Part shown: positions 25,428 through 34,333 of the stretch, piece after piece | How positions within the stretch are numbered: position 1 is the stretch's first letter | Layout of the letters: the number at the start of each line of letters is the position of its first letter | Source of the DNA: Bog-473 sp963779735 | Lineage (GTDB): Bacteria; Actinomycetota; Acidimicrobiia; Acidimicrobiales; RAAP-2 | Length of the DNA stretch: 64,000 nucleotides | Assembly: GCA_963779735.1 (NCBI GenBank) | Contig: CAVZZJ010000004.1 | Location: forward strand, 620,001 to 684,000 | Direction of reading: 5' to 3' | Notes under the pieces: generated by a model | Told to the model about the DNA's origin: nothing | The model's input: only the letters and a program-made list of their open reading frames with translations | The model's database searches: none | Translations under genes and position numbers: made by a program

Positions 25428-25672
25428 CCGCCGGCCTCCTCCCAGGCTTTCACCAATGGATGGCCACGATCCGTGCGGCCGGCGACGACGAGCCACGGCA
25501 ATCCATATTGCAGGAGAAAAAAAAGCTCTCCCGGTGATCTTTTTGGAGCTCTCTGCCGTATGCCCCGTGGGACGAGATACGGGCGGAGCCGACACGTGGA
25601 CGCAGCGACCGGCAACCGACCACCTTCAAAGACCCATGCAAAGTGGGACCACGACCGATGAGGAGACAAGCC

Positions 25673-26218
25673 ATGAAGCACGGACGGCAGGGCTGGGGCT
25701 CGACACACAGGGCGCCAGGTGGACGAGCGGTGAGTGCCCTCTTGGCGTGTGCAGGGTTGTGCGGATTGGTCGTGGTCGACGGTACGGCAGGTGCGGCGAC
25801 GAGCGTCGTCGTCTCGACCACGAAGAACCCCCGGTTCGGCACGATCCTCGTGAGCGGCAAGACGGTCTACACCTTGAAGGCGAGCTCGGCGCCCTGCAAC
25901 GCCTTGTGCCTGAAGATCTGGCCCGCACTGGTTCTCCCCAAAGGGGTGACCAAGGCCGCGGCTGGGTCTGGCGTGAGCGCTGCAAAGCTCGGCACCGTGA
26001 GGCGCCATGGTGGCGTCCTGCAGGTGACCTATTCCGGCAAGCCGCTCTACTGGTTCGTCGGTGACAGGGGTGCCAACCAGGTACATGGAGAGATCACCGA
26101 CAAGTGGGGAACATGGTCGGTCGTGGTGACGTCGAAGTCGGGACAGACCAGCTCGGGATCGGGCTCGGGATCGGGATCGGGCGGGACGACGGCCGGGTCG
26201 GGGGGAGTGTCCTTCTAG
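25673..26218 (+). CDS. Secreted protein with lipoprotein-15-type repeats
   Basis: 181 residues from ATG 25673, placed behind GAGGAG. Signal peptide with SALLACAGLCGLVVVDGTAG. The mature region has VSTTKNPRFGTILVSGKTVY TLKA-type (strand repeat), then APCNALCLKIWPALVLPKGV and LGTVRRHGGVLQVTYSGKPL, YWFVGDRGANQVHG. This matches the repeat found in PF03640 (secreted repeat of unknown function; typical FG.IL...G.T.Y.L, C...C...WP). The C-terminus is a Gly/Ser-rich tail, probably flexible. No lipobox is clear, so secreted or wall-associated. Confidence 0.7.
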   Translation: MKHGRQGWGSTHRAPGGRAVSALLACAGLCGLVVVDGTAGAATSVVVSTTKNPRFGTILVSGKTVYTLKASSAPCNALCLKIWPALVLPKGVTKAAAGSGVSAAKLGTVRRHGGVLQVTYSGKPLYWFVGDRGANQVHGEITDKWGTWSVVVTSKSGQTSSGSGSGSGSGGTTAGSGGVSF

Positions 26219-26246
26219 TGCCGAGATTCGGCCCGGGGATGAGGTC

Positions 26247-27362
26247 ATGTCCTCCGTTCTAATTGCGCCGTCTCGAGCTCCCAATCCGTCACCCGAGGAG
26301 GCAAGACGTGGGGAGACGGATCCTCCGTGGGCCGCTCCGTCGTCGCGTGTCTACCTCCCGGCGGCCGCGATAGCGACTTTGGCCGCCGTCCTGGTCGGGT
26401 TCGGGTGGTCCGATCACTGGGGTGGCGACCACTTCACCGGATCCCTGACGAGTCTTCGTGCGGTGCTGGTGGGCCCACTGACCGTGGGGATGATCGGGAT
26501 CGTTCTCATCATGGAGCGAATATGGCCGGCACAGCAGAGGCCGCTCTTCGCCCGCGGCTACCGTCACGACCTCCTTCTCACGGCGGTGAACGTACTCCTC
26601 GTGGCGCCCCTGGTGACTGCGCTCACCCTCTCCTCTGTGGATGTGGTTCGCAGGACTCTGCCGTGGATCGTCCTGCCGAGGATCGGCGCACTTCCACGCT
26701 GGGGTGCGATCGCGGCAATCGTCGTCGGAATGGATGGTTGCAACTGGTTCGTCCATCGTGCGAACCACCGCGTCCGAATGCTCTGGCGCTTCCACGAGCT
26801 ACACCATTCCCAGGAGGACATGAACGTGTTGACGGTGTTTCGCACCCACCCTCTGATCCACGTCTCGTATCTCGTGGCGTTGCTACCAGGCCTGGCGCTC
26901 CTGGCGAACGGAGCGATGTCGGTCACCGTTCTCGCCGTGTACGGGGGGATCGTGGCGTTTGCCCACTCCAATACCCGCGTGGCCTTCGGGCCGCTGGGGC
27001 GAATCATCGTGAGCCCGAACTACCATCGCATCCATCACCGGTTGGACGGACCGCAAGGCGTCAACCTCGGTTTTGCCCTGACGATCTGGGATCAGATGTT
27101 CCACTGCGCGGTGTTCCCCACCACCGAGACGGTCAGGATCGACACCGGACTGCCGGGCCGGCCGCTGAGGGTCGAACAGGCGGGAGTGCGTCCGCAGCAT
27201 CTCGCCGTCCTCGCCGCGCAGCTGGTGGCACCCTTCCGCCCGATGCACGACGTCACGGTGCCGTCATCTGTTCGATCGCTCCCCCTTCGGCGCTCCAAGC
27301 AGGTGTCTCCCCGAGGTGCTGGCAACCCTCGGGGCGACCGCGACATGCGACTTCCGAGGTGA
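26247..27362 (+). CDS. Fatty acid hydroxylase / sterol desaturase family membrane protein
   Basis: 371 residues from ATG 26247, preceded by GGATGAGGTC. Several membrane helices, and the three histidine clusters of the family: H170RANH174, H183ELHH187, and H260RIHH264, with a further His in AHSNTRVAFG. These bind the di-iron centre used to hydroxylate or desaturate lipid acyl chains or carotenoid-type substrates with O2. The C-terminal 60 residues are Arg/Pro-rich. It is followed by DoxX after only 4 bp and is probably transcribed with it. Confidence 0.85.
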   Translation: MSSVLIAPSRAPNPSPEEARRGETDPPWAAPSSRVYLPAAAIATLAAVLVGFGWSDHWGGDHFTGSLTSLRAVLVGPLTVGMIGIVLIMERIWPAQQRPLFARGYRHDLLLTAVNVLLVAPLVTALTLSSVDVVRRTLPWIVLPRIGALPRWGAIAAIVVGMDGCNWFVHRANHRVRMLWRFHELHHSQEDMNVLTVFRTHPLIHVSYLVALLPGLALLANGAMSVTVLAVYGGIVAFAHSNTRVAFGPLGRIIVSPNYHRIHHRLDGPQGVNLGFALTIWDQMFHCAVFPTTETVRIDTGLPGRPLRVEQAGVRPQHLAVLAAQLVAPFRPMHDVTVPSSVRSLPLRRSKQVSPRGAGNPRGDRDMRLPR

Positions 27363-27366
27363 CGTG

Positions 27367-27876
27367 ATGGTCACTGCGTCGATCGGTGAGCACCGGCGAG
27401 GGGGACGCGCGTTGTTGGCGACCGTGGTCAGCACTCGCACCGCGCCGATCGCGGCCGACGGAGCGCTGGTCGCAGCGCGCGTCGTGCTCGCGTGGATCTT
27501 CATCTACTACGGGGCGGGGAAACTCTTCGGGGCGTTCAATGGGCCGGGCATCCATCGGACCTCCCTCTACTTCTCACAGACCGCTCACCTTCATCCGGGC
27601 GGGCTGTTCGCCGTCCTCGGCGGGCTGATCGAGTTCGGCGGCGCAGTCGCGCTGGCCCTTGGCTTCTGCTCGCGGATCGCCGGTGCCGCCCTCGTCGGGG
27701 ACATGGTGATGGCGATGATCACCGTCACCTGGTCGACCGGGATCAACTCGCAGACGTCACCTCCCGGCTACCAACTCAACATGGCGCTCGGGGTGCTGGC
27801 ACTGGTCGTGGCCGTCCTCGGCTCTGGCCGCTTCAGCCTCGACGCCATCATTGAGCGCCGCCTTTCGGGGAGGTAG
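27367..27876 (+). CDS. DoxX family membrane protein
   Basis: 169 residues from ATG 27367. Four predicted membrane helices, including ALVAARVVLAWIFIYYGAGK then LFGAFNGPGIHRTSLYFSQT, GLFAVLGGLIEFGGAVALAL and LGVLALVVAVLGSG. The RV.L..IFI..G..KLFG start and the G..E..GG..L..G block mark DoxX/DoxD-like proteins, subunits of thiosulfate:quinone oxidoreductase or of unknown redox roles. It is coupled with the di-iron hydroxylase just upstream and may supply electrons or help its membrane placement. Confidence 0.75.
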   Translation: MVTASIGEHRRGGRALLATVVSTRTAPIAADGALVAARVVLAWIFIYYGAGKLFGAFNGPGIHRTSLYFSQTAHLHPGGLFAVLGGLIEFGGAVALALGFCSRIAGAALVGDMVMAMITVTWSTGINSQTSPPGYQLNMALGVLALVVAVLGSGRFSLDAIIERRLSGR

Positions 27877-27967
27877 CTGCATCTTCGTCGGCCACCCGCG
27901 TCCGGCGCGGGCTCCTCGAGGAGTAGAGCGGATCCCCTAACGTGGGAGTCGTGGCCGCCACGACGCA

Positions 27968-28843
27968 ATGAGCCTGGCCGCGGGTCTCCTGTTGGCGCTG
28001 GGGGCGGCGCTGGCCCTCAACGTAGGGTTCTTCGTCCAGCACGGCGCCACGCACACCATGCTCTCGTTGACGCCCCGGCGTCCCATCCGGTCGGCACGCA
28101 TGTTGGTGACCAATCGGCAATGGTTGATCGGCTACGCCACGGGGTGGGTCGGTTGGGGTCTTTACATCGCGGCTCTCAGCTTGGCCCCACTCTCGTTGGT
28201 GCAGGCGGTCGCGGCCGGCGGCGTCGGCGTCCTGGCCATGCTGGCCCACCGGTTGGGCACACCCCTGGTGCGCCGGGAACAGGTCGGGGCATGGATCGCC
28301 GTCGGAGGCCTGCTCTTGCTGGGCGCATCGTTGACCGTCGGGGTCCCGCCGGCATCGACCGCCCGCAGCGCGTCGCTGCTCATCGCCACCGGCGTCGGCG
28401 CGGGAGTGGCGGCGCTGCTGGTCGGCTTCCGGACGAGAACACGACGCCCCGCGGCCGCGCTCGGATGCGCGGCCGGGATCCTCTTCGGGGTCGGGGACCT
28501 GGCGACCAAGGGTGCGGTCAGCGGGAACGGCCCGGTGTTCATCCTGGTATTCGGTTCCTGCACCGCCTTGGCATTCGTCATCCTCCAGCTGGCCTTTCAG
28601 CGAGGGCGAGTGCTCGAGACCGCAGGCCTGTCCACCCTGGTGAACAACATCATCCCCATCGCCGGTGGGCTGTTCCTGTTCCACGAGGCGCTGCCCGGCG
28701 GTCTGGCGGGTGTGGCGAGGTTGGCCAGCTTTGCCTCCGTCGTGGCCGGTGCCGTCCTCCTGGCCCGAGCGCCGGAGACGCCTGTGGCCGATCACGTAGA
28801 CCCGGACGGCCCGGCAGCGTACGACGGATCGCCGTCGGCCTGA
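27968..28843 (+). CDS. EamA/DMT-type integral membrane protein
   Basis: 291 residues with nine or ten hydrophobic segments, including LAAGLLLALGAALALNVGFF and FILVFGSCTALAFVILQLAF. The alternate short loops and a repeated architecture (two halves of about 140) suit the drug/metabolite transporter superfamily. Substrate is not predictable. The stop codon sits in a tandem repeat (see 28827-28884). Confidence 0.6.
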   Translation: MSLAAGLLLALGAALALNVGFFVQHGATHTMLSLTPRRPIRSARMLVTNRQWLIGYATGWVGWGLYIAALSLAPLSLVQAVAAGGVGVLAMLAHRLGTPLVRREQVGAWIAVGGLLLLGASLTVGVPPASTARSASLLIATGVGAGVAALLVGFRTRTRRPAAALGCAAGILFGVGDLATKGAVSGNGPVFILVFGSCTALAFVILQLAFQRGRVLETAGLSTLVNNIIPIAGGLFLFHEALPGGLAGVARLASFASVVAGAVLLARAPETPVADHVDPDGPAAYDGSPSA

Positions 28844-28884
28844 TCGCCGTCGGCCTGATCGCCGTCGGCCTGATCGCTGTCGGC
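28827..28884 (+). repeat. 15-bp tandem repeat carrying serial in-frame stop codons
   Basis: Unit GATCGCCGTCGGCCT occurs about four times. In the frame of the upstream membrane-protein gene every unit reads SPSA and then TGA, so three stops follow in the same frame. The repeat is likely to expand or contract by slippage, and the serial stops would keep the protein's end unchanged. Confidence 0.7.
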
Positions 28885-28917
28885 AGAGCATCCGTGCGGT
28901 GCCGACCGTTCCCCGTC

Positions 28918-29673
28918 ATGATCCAATCAGAGTTGGCGCCGTCCGAGCCGGAGATTGAGGTCGCAGTCCTCGGCCCGCTCGAGATCCGGGGAGCCGCCAA
29001 GACCTTCTGCCGGGCATCGGCGAGGGAGCTCGTGGTGTACCTGGCGTTTCACCGGCACGGAGTGCGGAACGACGTCTGGGGGGCGGCCCTCTGGGCCGAC
29101 CGGTGCGTGGCACCGTCCACGCTCCACTCCACGGCATCGGTGGCCCGTCGCGCACTGGGGCGATCGAAGAAGGGGGTGGAGCACCTGCCGCGCAGCGGAC
29201 GGCGGCTGAGGCTGGGGGACACCGTGGGCACCGATGTGGACCGGTTCTCCCGCGCCGCCGCCGATCCCGATCCGGCCTGTTGGAAGGAGGCGCTCGGTCT
29301 GGTGCGGGGACGACTCTTTGACGGCCTCAGCCTCACCGACTGGGCGATCCTGGAGGGCATCCAGGCCCAGGTGGAGTCGATGGTCGTCGATACGGCGCTG
29401 AGGGCGGCGGAGCACTCCCTGCTTCGGGGCCAGGGGGAGGAGGCAGAGTGGATGATCCGGCGTGCCCTGCGCGTCTGCCCCTACGACGAGCGGCTCTACC
29501 GGGCGCTGCTCCAGGCTGCGGAGACCATGGGGAACACGGTCGGGATGCGGGTCGCCGTGGCCGAGCTTCTTCGTGTGGCCGGCGGCGGGGCGTGCCCCGG
29601 CACCACCACGACCCTCCGGGAGCTGGCGCCCGGGTGGCCCCCTGCAGCCGGCGGGGGTCCCGCAAGGCTGTAG
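28918..29673 (+). CDS. Stand-alone BTAD (SARP-type) regulator
   Basis: 251 residues from ATG 28918. It begins as SARP proteins do: EIEVAVLGPLEIRGAAKTFC, then an OmpR-like winged-helix section (WGAALWADRCVAPSTLHSTA SVARRALG), followed by the bacterial transcriptional activator domain with TPR-like helices (DVDRFSRAAADPDPACWKEA; DWAILEGIQAQVESMVVDTA; AEWMIRRALRVCPYDERLYR). In most actinobacterial proteins the BTAD module is part of larger regulators (LysM-BTAD, SARP-NB-ARC). Here it is alone. It should bind DNA and activate transcription. Confidence 0.7.
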   Translation: MIQSELAPSEPEIEVAVLGPLEIRGAAKTFCRASARELVVYLAFHRHGVRNDVWGAALWADRCVAPSTLHSTASVARRALGRSKKGVEHLPRSGRRLRLGDTVGTDVDRFSRAAADPDPACWKEALGLVRGRLFDGLSLTDWAILEGIQAQVESMVVDTALRAAEHSLLRGQGEEAEWMIRRALRVCPYDERLYRALLQAAETMGNTVGMRVAVAELLRVAGGGACPGTTTTLRELAPGWPPAAGGGPARL

Positions 29674-29687
29674 GGTTTCGTCCCGCC

Positions 29688-30467
29688 ATGGCCAGAAGCT
29701 CCTCGGGTAAGTCCGTCGCACGCGCCGCCGCGACGGGGGGAGGTGCGTCCTACCGAGGGCAGATGCCGGTGAACTGGTACGCCGCGCTGGTCGTGATCGT
29801 CATCCTGGGCATCGCTTCGGTCGCGTGGGCCCGGTACGAGTACACGAAGAACACCGCCTCGACGACCGAGCCCCTGGTGGGGCAGACCTGGCACGCCGGC
29901 CTGGCCTTCGACATCTGCGGCACGGCAGAGGCCGCCCTTCCGGCCAGCCCATCGGGCACGAGCTTGGGACTGACGACCACCGGCAGCGGTGTCCTGCTCA
30001 TCGCGCCCAAAACCAGTGCCGAAGCGGGTAACAACGCCACCTTGGGCAAGTTCGCCTCTGAGTACACGGGCCTGACCCTGTCCAATTCCGCCGTGAAGTA
30101 CCCCGGGGGCACGGAGTACAAAAATGGCCAGAAGTGCGCCGCCGGCACGCCGGACGCGGGCGAGAGGGGCGACGTTCGGGTCCGATCGTGGTTGCTCTCC
30201 AGCAAGAGTGGCAGTAGCGAGCTTTCGCAGGTCGGCGGGGTCTACTCCTCGAAGCCGGCCGATCTCAAGTTGCGCAACAGCCAGCTGATGACCGTGGGCT
30301 TCGGACCGACCACCCAGGCGCTGCCCAAGGTGCCCGCGACGACGGAACTGGCCCTCCTGCAGGCCATCGAAGGCACGGCGGCGCCCGTGACCACCACCAC
30401 CGCTGCCCCGACGACGACCACCACGACAGGGGCGCACGTGACCACCACTACCAAGCCGTCGGGCTAG
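29688..30467 (+). CDS. Membrane-anchored hypothetical protein with Thr-rich tail
   Basis: 259 residues from ATG 29688. A short basic N-terminus, one membrane helix (MPVNWYAALVVIVILGIASV), then an outside region with FDICGTAEAALPASPSGTSL and VRSWLLSSKSGSSELSQVGG. The C-terminal 35 residues are almost all Thr/Ala/Pro (GAHVTTTTKPSG at the end), a wall-spanning or glycosylated tail. It lies directly upstream of the nucleotidylyltransferase, whose GTG overlaps the TAG by one base. That coupling suggests a role in the same envelope pathway. No known domain recognised. Confidence 0.65.
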   Translation: MARSSSGKSVARAAATGGGASYRGQMPVNWYAALVVIVILGIASVAWARYEYTKNTASTTEPLVGQTWHAGLAFDICGTAEAALPASPSGTSLGLTTTGSGVLLIAPKTSAEAGNNATLGKFASEYTGLTLSNSAVKYPGGTEYKNGQKCAAGTPDAGERGDVRVRSWLLSSKSGSSELSQVGGVYSSKPADLKLRNSQLMTVGFGPTTQALPKVPATTELALLQAIEGTAAPVTTTTAAPTTTTTTGAHVTTTTKPSG

Positions 30468-31543
30468 TGAAGGCGGTCGTCCTCGTCGGTGGTGAGGGGA
30501 CCAGGCTTCGTCCCCTCACCTTGTCGACCCCCAAGCAGATGCTGCCCATCGTCGGGGTGCCGATGATCGAAAGGGTGCTGGCCTACCTGCGATCGTACGG
30601 AGTGGACGAGGCGATCTTGTCGCTGGGCTACCTTCCCGACGCGTTCATGGAGGCCTATCCCGAGGGCCACGCCGCGGGGATCCGTCTGACCTACGCGGTG
30701 GAGCCCGAACCGCTCGATACGGCCGGCGCCGTGCGCTTCGCAGCCGTGCACGGGAAGGTCGACGACACGTTCGTCGTGGTCAACGGCGACGTTCTCACCG
30801 ACCTCGACCTGGGCTCCCTCATCGACTTCCACCGCCTGCGCGGGGCCGAGGGGACCATCGCCCTGCATCCGGTGGCCGACCCGTCGTCGTTCGGCGTGGT
30901 GCCCACCGACGAGGACGGACGGGTGACGGCCTTCGTCGAGAAGCCGGCGCGCGACGAAGCCCCGACCAATCAGATCAATGCGGGCACCTACGTTCTCGAA
31001 CCCTCGGTGCTCGACCGGATACCGGCGACGGGGCGCGTCTCGATCGAGCGCGAGACCTTCCCGGCCATGGTGCGGAGCGGAGTGCTCTTCGCCAGGTCGG
31101 ACGACGGTTACTGGCTCGATACGGGAACACCGGCGGCGTACCTGCAGGCCAACCGTGACCTGGTTTCGGGCCAGCGGAAGGGGGAGCTGGCGCCGGGACT
31201 GCACGACCGCGGCGACGCCGTCTTCCTCGACGGCCCGGGTGAGATAACCGGAAACGTAGTAGGGCCCTCGGTTATCTTTCGAGACTGTGAGATCGCCGAG
31301 AGCGCCCGGGTCGAGCGCAGCGTACTGGGCGCCGGGTCGGTGATAGAGGCCGGCGCCGCCGTCCTCGACTCCGTGCTCATGGAGGGCTGCCACGTGGCGG
31401 CCGACGCCAAGGTCGAGGGCTCCATCCTGGGGCCGCACGCCACCGTGGGGCAGCGGGGCGATGTCCGACCCATATCGGTGTTGGGGGCGGGCTCCATCGT
31501 CGCCTCGGGAATGGTCGTCGATGGCGAACGCGTCGCCGGCTAG
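30467..31543 (+). CDS. Sugar-1-phosphate nucleotidylyltransferase (mannose-1-phosphate guanylyltransferase type)
   Basis: 358 residues from GTG 30467 (overlapping the upstream stop by one base). The NTP-transferase motif is VGGEGTRLRPLTLSTPKQML, with K23 in the PKQM sequence. The acidic metal site is in VVNGDVLTDLDLGSL, and the substrate loop DPSSFGVVPTDEDGRVTAFV precedes the EKP motif. The C-terminal 110 residues form left-handed beta-helix repeats (EITGNVVGPSVIFRDCEIAE). In actinobacteria this architecture with this context fits GDP-mannose synthesis, but glucose-1-phosphate use cannot be ruled out. Confidence 0.85.
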   Translation: MKAVVLVGGEGTRLRPLTLSTPKQMLPIVGVPMIERVLAYLRSYGVDEAILSLGYLPDAFMEAYPEGHAAGIRLTYAVEPEPLDTAGAVRFAAVHGKVDDTFVVVNGDVLTDLDLGSLIDFHRLRGAEGTIALHPVADPSSFGVVPTDEDGRVTAFVEKPARDEAPTNQINAGTYVLEPSVLDRIPATGRVSIERETFPAMVRSGVLFARSDDGYWLDTGTPAAYLQANRDLVSGQRKGELAPGLHDRGDAVFLDGPGEITGNVVGPSVIFRDCEIAESARVERSVLGAGSVIEAGAAVLDSVLMEGCHVAADAKVEGSILGPHATVGQRGDVRPISVLGAGSIVASGMVVDGERVAG

Positions 31544-31555
31544 GGGGGCCTTCAC

Positions 31556-32505
31556 ATGCGCACGATGGTGACCGGCGGAGCGGGGTTCATTGGCTCCACC
31601 CTGGTGGACCGACTCCTGGTGGAGGGGCACGAGGTCGACGTCATCGACGACTTCTCCACCGGCTCGCTTTCCAATCTGGCCGACGCCCGGGGGAGTGCGG
31701 GGAGGGCCCTCACCATCCATCACCTCGACATCACGGCACCGGCCGTGATCGACCTCATGGTCCGGCGCCGTCCCGAGCTCGTCTTCCACCTGGCCGCCCA
31801 GGCGGACGTGCGGGTGTCCGTTGCCCGGCCGGCCTTCGATGCCGAGGTGAACATCGTCGGATCCCTGCACATACTGGAGGGTGCTCGTCACGCCGAGTCC
31901 GAGCGCGTGATCTTCGCCGCCAGCGGGGGGACCCTTTACGGCGAGCCCGTCCCCGAGGATCTGCCGGTCCGCGAGGCCCATCCCCAGCAGCCGCTCTCGC
32001 CCTACGGCGTGTCGAAGAAGGCGGTGCTCGACTACCTGGTGGCCTACCGGGAGCTCCACGCCCTGGAGTTCTCTGCGCTCGCCCTGGCCAACGTCTACGG
32101 TCCCCGCCAGAACCCGCACGGCGAGGCCGGCGTGGTGGCCATCTTCGCCGACCGCCTGCTCAGAGGCGAGCCGGTGACGATATTCGGTGACGGGGGGCAG
32201 ACGCGGGACTTCGTCTACGTGGACGATGTCGTCGATGCCTTCGTCCGGGCGGCCTCGCGGGGGGAGGGCTGGTCTGCAACATCGGGACCGGCCAGGAGAC
32301 GTCGGTGAACGAGCTCTACGCCACCATGGCCGAGCAGATCGGGGTGGTGCCGGCACCGGTCATGGCGCCACTGCGGCCCGGTGAGCTGCTGCGCTCGAGC
32401 CTGGACATTGAGCGGGCCGCCATTCAGCTGGGGTGGCGCCCCTGGACCCAGCTGGCCGACGGTACCCGTGCGGTGGTCGAGTTCGTGCGCCGGCAGCTGG
32501 CCTGA
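31556..32505 (+). CDS. NAD-dependent sugar epimerase (UDP-glucose 4-epimerase-like), one frame break
   Basis: The first part (31556-32260) has the NAD motif TGGAGFIG at 6-13 and the catalytic Y150xxxK154 in PYGVSKK, then VYGPRQNPHGEAGVVAIFAD and GDGGQTRDFVYVDDVVDAF. Reading on in the same frame loses homology at 32,265. Shifting by one base at the run of six G at 32259-32264 gives GLVCNIGTGQETSVNELYAT and the proper C-terminus AIQLGWRPWTQLADG with stop at 32505. One G is missing in the run. The intact product would be about 316 residues, converting UDP-sugars for glycan synthesis. It is the last gene of this plus-strand operon. Confidence 0.75.
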
Positions 32506-32512
32506 GGCGGGC

Positions 32513-33238
32513 TCAACGGAAGAGATCCTCCTCGGGCGGCCGCACGATTTCGGCCCGCACCGAGGAGCGGCGCAGCCAGCTCTCGGGCACGCCGCGCACC
32601 ACGGCGGCGGGGATGCCCCTGTCCTTTCCCATGACGAGCTCGGCGGCCGACGCCAGCTCGTCGGCCAGACACACCTCGGTGGCCAACAGCTCGCGGCCGT
32701 TGGCGTCGGCCGTTCCCCGCAGATCGACGACCGCAGCGATGCCGGCGCAGCCGATGGCCACGTCGGTCACCCCGCGACGCCATGTCCGCCCGAACGTGTC
32801 CGAGACGATCACACCTACATCGACGGCCAGGAGCGCCCGCAGGCCGGAACGGATGCGGCGCGCGGAGCGGTCGGCATCCTCGGGGAGGAGCGCCGCCGTG
32901 CCCAGGGCGACGTTGGACAGATCGACACCGGCGTTGGCACAGATGAACCCGTGCCTCGTCTCGCTGATGATGAGGTCGCCGCGACGGCGCACGATGCGTA
33001 CCGACTCCCGCTCGACCAAGGCGGCCTTGGCCGCCGGATCGTCGGGGTCGATGGGGACGAGACGCCCTTCGGCCTTGGAGACGACCTTCTGGGTGATGAC
33101 CAGGACGTCGCCCTGGCGCAGGTCGGGTCCGTCCGTGGTGGCCGGCGCCAGCGAACCGGCCACCACGTGGGCCAGATCGGCACCGGGCATGACCTCGCCG
33201 ATGCCGGTGAGGGGAATGATGGTGATCCCCTCAGCCAC
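32513..33238 (-). CDS. cofE: Coenzyme F420-0:L-glutamate ligase (CofE)
   Basis: 241 residues from GTG 33238. It carries the CofE landmarks IIPLTGIGEVMPGADLAHVV, the RQGDVLVITQKVVSKAEGRL block (K and E near the GTP site), FICANAGVDLSNVALGT, VGVIVSDTFGRTWRRGVTDV and VAIGCAGIAAVVDLRGTADA. It adds glutamates to F420-0 with GTP. In mycobacteria CofE is fused to a nitroreductase-like domain (FbiB, about 450 residues). Here the C-terminal domain is absent. The start overlaps the cofD stop by 8 bp, so the two are coupled. Confidence 0.9.
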   Translation of the reverse strand: MAEGITIIPLTGIGEVMPGADLAHVVAGSLAPATTDGPDLRQGDVLVITQKVVSKAEGRLVPIDPDDPAAKAALVERESVRIVRRRGDLIISETRHGFICANAGVDLSNVALGTAALLPEDADRSARRIRSGLRALLAVDVGVIVSDTFGRTWRRGVTDVAIGCAGIAAVVDLRGTADANGRELLATEVCLADELASAAELVMGKDRGIPAAVVRGVPESWLRRSSVRAEIVRPPEEDLFR

Positions 33239-34174
33239 CGTCGATCACCACCTTGGCCAGGTCGGCTGCTCGTGCCTCGGAGTCCATGACCGTCGGGGCC
33301 ACGAGGCAGCGGACGCCCTCCCTCTCGACGGCCCGAGCGCTGGCACGGTCCGCCTCGTCAATGACCAGGGTGCCGACCCAGGGTGCGTACAGCCGAGCCA
33401 CCCCGACCACCGACGGCTCGGTTCCCAGCTCGGCCATCAAGCGGTCGGCCGGGCCCTTGAGAGCGGCACCGCCAACGATCGGCGAGACCGCGGTGATCTC
33501 CTCCCGGCGGGCGGCGAGCGCCGGGAGGATGCCCCGAACGGCGACGAGCGGTCCGATGGAGACGATCGGATTCGACGGGCAGACCACGATCTGCTCGGCG
33601 GAGGCCAGGGCGTCCAGGACCGGCGCGCTCGGGCGGGCGCTCTCCGCGCCGGCGAACCGGACGGCGCTCACCGCCACGTCGTGGCGCAAGCGGACGAAGT
33701 AGTCCTGAAACGCGACCTCGGTGCCGGGCGGCCCCAGCTCCGAGGTCGCCGCCAGGGTCAACCGGGTCCGTAACGGATCGTCGGTGACCGGGAGAAGGCG
33801 GACGCCGATCCTGCGGCGGGCGGCGATACGCGCCGTGACCTCGGTCAGGGTGTCCCCTGCCTGGAGCCGTTCGGTGCGGAAGAGGTGGGTGGCCAGGTCG
33901 CGGTCGCCGAGCCGGAACCAGCTCTCCCCCCCGAGCGTGGCCAGCTCGTCCATCACGGTCCAGGTCTCTCCGACCACGCCCCAACCGGTCTCCCGATTGT
34001 CCATTCCGGCCAGCGTGTAGGTGATGGTGTCGAGGTCGGGACTGATGTGCAGGCCGTGGAGGACCGTGTCGTCGCCGACGTTGACGACGGCCGTGATGGA
34101 GCGGGGGGGACGACACGGACCAACCCGGAAAGCATCCGGGCAGCACCAACACCGCCGCAGAGGGTGACGAGCAC
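33231..34174 (-). CDS. cofD: 2-phospho-L-lactate transferase (CofD/FbiA), one frame break
   Basis: GTG 34174 gives VLVTLCGGVGAARMLSGLVR, the CofD opening. Homology continues in the next frame from SITAVVNVGDDTVLHGLHIS after a run of seven G (34103-34109 on the plus strand), where one base is missing. The rest matches throughout: DLDTITYTLAGMDNRETGWG, GDRDLATHLFRTERLQAGDT, EQIVVCPSNPIVSIGP and YAPWVGTLVIDEADRASARA. The protein of about 314 residues transfers the phospho-lactyl (or related) group to Fo in F420 biosynthesis. It heads an operon with cofE and diverges from the glycosyltransferase operon at 34334. Confidence 0.85.
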
Positions 34175-34333
34175 GGTGCGAGCATAGAAGGCGGCCCCGG
34201 AGGGCCGATCGGGTGATCGCCGCACCGTGTTTGCTACGATCTGCGGCCCCATGCCGGTGGCCAGCATCATCCCGAGCCTCGTGGTTCGGGGGGCGGTGTG
34301 CAAGGCTCCATCGGTGCCGCGCACGACCAGCCC

